64,000 bases of DNA, from contig NZ_JAUFPN010000178.1 in NCBI RefSeq assembly GCF_030409335.1, positions 55,947 through 119,946 of the forward strand, in the 5' to 3' direction. This stretch comes from Paeniroseomonas aquatica (GTDB lineage: Bacteria > Pseudomonadota > Alphaproteobacteria > Acetobacterales > Acetobacteraceae). Made by a program: the position numbers and the translations under genes. The stretch's first letter is position 1; each line of letters starts with the position of its first letter. Positions 61,714-64,000 of the stretch are shown here, in pieces. A model generated the notes under the pieces. The model was not told the DNA's origin. It ran no database searches and saw only the letters and a list, made by a program, of their open reading frames with translations.

Positions 61714-63999
61714 TCAGAAGCGGGTGCCGAAGCCGAAGCGGAAGACCTGCGTCTCGTCGTAGCGCTGCTTCACCACCGCCTGGGCGAGGTCGATGTTGAT
61801 CAGCCCGAAGGGGCTGCGCCAGGAGACGCCGACGCCGGCGCCGACCCGCGGCGTCGCGTCGTCGGCGATGCCGGTGCCCTTGACCGACTGCGACAGTGAG
61901 CCGACGTCGACGAAGGCGCGCCCGACCAGCCCGAGTTCGGCCGGCAGCGGCAGCGGGTAGCGCATCTCGGTCGTCTGGGTCCACAGCAGGCGGCCGCCGA
62001 GGCTGTCGCTCGTCGCGGTGTCGCGGGGGCCGGCGCCGGCGATGCGGAAGCCGCGCAGGTTCTCGCCGCCGAGGAAGAAGCGGTCGATGATGCGGTCCTT
62101 CTTGCCGAACAGCGTCTCGAGGTAACCGACGCTGCCGGAGACCGAGAGCAGGTAGTCCGGGTCGCCGAAGACCGATTCGAGCGGGATGTAGTAGGTCCCG
62201 TCCAGCCGGCCGCGGATATAGGCGACGTCGCCGCCGAGGCCGGCGAAGTCGGTGCCGAGCCGCACCACCGCGCCGCGCCGCGGATCGACCACCGAATCCC
62301 GCAGGTCGTAGGTCAGGGTCTGGCCGATCTGCGACAGCAGGGTGCTGCCCTCCTGCTCGCGCACGAAGCGCGACGCGGTGCTGGCGATGTCGGTGATCTC
62401 GCGCTGGGTCAGGGTATAGGCCCAGGTCTGCCGCAGCCGGTCGTTGAAGGCGTAGCCCATGCGGAGGGTGAAGCCCTGCCGCTGCTCGCGGTAGGAGGCG
62501 ATGTTCAGCAGGTTGCGCTGGACGTAGAAGATGTCGATGCCGGCCGCGAGGTTGCGGTTGAGGAAGTAGGGGTCGGTGACCGAGAGGTCGACCTGGCTGC
62601 GGCGCTGCGCCAGCGTGCCGTTGATGCGGGCGTCGATGCCGGTGCCGAGCAGGTTGCGCTCGCGCAGGCCGACGTCGGCCAGCAGGCCGGCATCCGTGGA
62701 ATAGCCGCCGCCGATCGAGACCTCGCCGGTCGCCCGCTCCGTCACCTGGGTGTTCAGCACCGCGCGGTCGGGCGCCGAGCCGGGCGCCGAGTTCACCTGC
62801 ACGTCGGAGAAGTAGCCGAGGTCGCGGATGCGCTGGCGGCTGCGGCGGATCTGCGCGGCGTTGAAGGCGTCGCCCTCGGCGATGCGGAACTCGCGGCGGA
62901 TGACCCGGTCCTGGGTCCGGGTGTTGCCGCCGATGTCGATGCGCTCGACATAGACCCGCGGCGCCTCGTTGATCTCGAAGGTCAGGTCGACCCGGCGGTC
63001 CTCGCGGTTGCGGTTAATGCGCGGCTGCACGTCGACGAAGGGGTAGCCGCGGAGGTTGGCGGCATCCTGCAGCGCCTGGGCCACGCGCTCGACCACGTCG
63101 CCGTCGTACCAGTCGCCCTCGGTGACGTCGACCAGGCGGCGGACGCTGTCGGCCTCGAGGTTGCGGAGGTTGGAGACCACCTCCACCTTGCCGACGCGGT
63201 AGCGCACGCCCTCGTCGACCGCGTAGGTGACGAAGAAGCCGGTGCGGTCGGTGGCCAGCTCGGCGGTGGCGTTGGTCACCTGCACGTCGGCATAGCCGTT
63301 GCGCAGGTAGTAGCGCCGCAGCAGCTCGCGGTCGAAGGCCAGGCGCTCGGGGTCGAACTGGTCGGAGGAGGAGAGGATGCGGTACCAGGCCTGCTCCTTG
63401 GTCGCCACGATCTCCTTCAGCTTGCTGTCGGAATAGGCGGCGTTGCCGACGAAGTTGATGCGGGCGACCAGGGCCACCTCGCCTTCCTGGATCTCGTAGA
63501 CCAGGTCGACGCGGTTCTGCTCGAGCTGGATGATCTTCGGCTCGACGGTCGCGGCGAAGCGGCCGCGGCGGGCATAGAGCTCGGTGATCCGCGCCCGGTC
63601 GGCCTGCACCGCCTGCGGCGTGAAGACCGCCCGGCCGCGCATCTGGATCTCCTTGCCGAGCACGTCGTCGGAGATCTTGCGGTTGCCCTCGAAGGCGACG
63701 CGATTGACGATCGGGTTCTCAACCACCTGCACCAGCACGCGGTTGCCGTCGCGCCGCATCTGCACGTCCTTGAACAGGCCGGTGGCGAACAGCGACTTCA
63801 GGCTGCGGTCGAGCCGGTCCGGGTCGAAGCCGTCGCCCGGCTGCAGCAGCATGTAGGAGCGGATGGTGTCCGCCTCGATCCGCTGGTTGCCGGTGACCTC
63901 CACCGCCTGGACGATGCCGTCGGCGGGGGCGGCGCGCACCGGCGCGGCGCGCGGCCGCGGCGCCGGGCGCAGCTGCGCCTGCTGCTGGCCGCGCGCCAG
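61714..63999 (-). CDS. bamA: Outer-membrane assembly factor BamA (5' end cut by window)
   Basis: Core of the beta-barrel assembly machine. About 762 residues are visible and the reading frame is open to the right edge, so the signal peptide lies outside. Five POTRA domains (VEVTGNQRIEADTIRSYML at the start of POTRA1; further repeats to about residue 345) are followed by the 16-strand barrel. The barrel holds the lid-loop region FFLGGENLRGFRIAGAGPRD (VRGF-type motif) and a C-terminal strand ending FRFGFGTRF with terminal Phe. A Pro/Ala/Gln-rich segment precedes POTRA1. It is followed by ompH, lpxD, fabZ, lpxA, lpxI on the same strand. Confidence 0.96.
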   Translation of the reverse strand: MARGQQQAQLRPAPRPRAAPVRAAPADGIVQAVEVTGNQRIEADTIRSYMLLQPGDGFDPDRLDRSLKSLFATGLFKDVQMRRDGNRVLVQVVENPIVNRVAFEGNRKISDDVLGKEIQMRGRAVFTPQAVQADRARITELYARRGRFAATVEPKIIQLEQNRVDLVYEIQEGEVALVARINFVGNAAYSDSKLKEIVATKEQAWYRILSSSDQFDPERLAFDRELLRRYYLRNGYADVQVTNATAELATDRTGFFVTYAVDEGVRYRVGKVEVVSNLRNLEADSVRRLVDVTEGDWYDGDVVERVAQALQDAANLRGYPFVDVQPRINRNREDRRVDLTFEINEAPRVYVERIDIGGNTRTQDRVIRREFRIAEGDAFNAAQIRRSRQRIRDLGYFSDVQVNSAPGSAPDRAVLNTQVTERATGEVSIGGGYSTDAGLLADVGLRERNLLGTGIDARINGTLAQRRSQVDLSVTDPYFLNRNLAAGIDIFYVQRNLLNIASYREQRQGFTLRMGYAFNDRLRQTWAYTLTQREITDIASTASRFVREQEGSTLLSQIGQTLTYDLRDSVVDPRRGAVVRLGTDFAGLGGDVAYIRGRLDGTYYIPLESVFGDPDYLLSVSGSVGYLETLFGKKDRIIDRFFLGGENLRGFRIAGAGPRDTATSDSLGGRLLWTQTTEMRYPLPLPAELGLVGRAFVDVGSLSQSVKGTGIADDATPRVGAGVGVSWRSPFGLINIDLAQAVVKQRYDETQVFRFGFGTRF

Positions 64000-64000
64000 G

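Overview
This is a 64 kb chromosomal stretch of a very GC-rich (roughly 70 percent or more) alphaproteobacterium. The gene set suggests Rhodospirillales, and an Acetobacteraceae/Roseomonas-like organism is the best guess. Reasons: a PleD-type REC-REC-GGDEF regulator, two HWE-type histidine kinases, LpxI for lipid A synthesis, several Bug/TRAP-type solute receptors, a FeS-BCP type photolyase and a histidine-degradation route with HutF. This placement is inferred from gene content, not from a marker tree. I see no rRNA, tRNA, insertion sequence, prophage or CRISPR array. Genes are densely packed and no gap between genes exceeds 300 bases. Both ends cut a gene (pstA at the left, bamA at the right).

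Layout. 1-3.0 kb: the phosphate regulon tail pstA-pstB-phoU-phoB (+). 3.0-14.2 kb: a long run of minus-strand genes: SbmA/BacA-like ABC exporter, DUF1499, DUF3253, FAD oxidoreductase, EAL phosphodiesterase, HWE kinase, DUF1194 VWA-like protein, DUF924 protein and a large FAD/Fe-S 2-hydroxyacid dehydrogenase. 14.3-17.3 kb: serine-glyoxylate aminotransferase divergent from that dehydrogenase, an MpaB/DUF2236 oxygenase-like gene and a VOC protein. 17.6-19.3 kb: pleD facing rpmG across a shared terminator hairpin; rpmG (55 aa) is short and easily missed. 19.4-26.8 kb: CHAD protein and SixA phosphatase (-), then SDR, DUF6134, photolyase, creatininase, GNAT and a BrkB-type membrane protein (+). 26.8-30.2 kb: RecQ, an OmpA-type lipoprotein and a radical SAM protein (-). 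30.4-37.8 kb: second HWE kinase (+), cydDC (-), polysaccharide deacetylase (+), TRAP receptor (-). 37.9-38.9 kb: an Xre-RES toxin-antitoxin pair (-).

39.0-47.8 kb holds a split histidine-utilisation locus. A minus-strand lipid kinase-HutF-SDR block is followed by plus-strand PAP2 phosphatase and hutU-hutH-hutI-thioesterase. The last four genes overlap by one to four bases and are probably translationally coupled. HutF without HutG in view points to the five-enzyme route through formylglutamate, with the deformylase encoded elsewhere. 47.8-54.7 kb is accessory metabolism: a predicted envelope protein, an alpha/beta hydrolase, a TetR regulator, an amine oxidase coupled to a LeuB-like dehydrogenase, and two tandem Bug receptors. 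54.7-57.0 kb is the ycjX-ycjF pair. 57.1-64 kb is the conserved envelope cluster bamA-ompH(skp)-lpxD-fabZ-lpxA-lpxI followed by a coupled gloA (all -).

Nothing amounts to a clearly new defence or mobile system. The best leads are the SDR lacking its catalytic tyrosine in the photolyase operon, the radical SAM protein with a cysteine-rich C-terminus, the RES-Xre pair with a candidate operator, the two partnerless HWE kinases, and several perfect inverted repeats in promoter regions.
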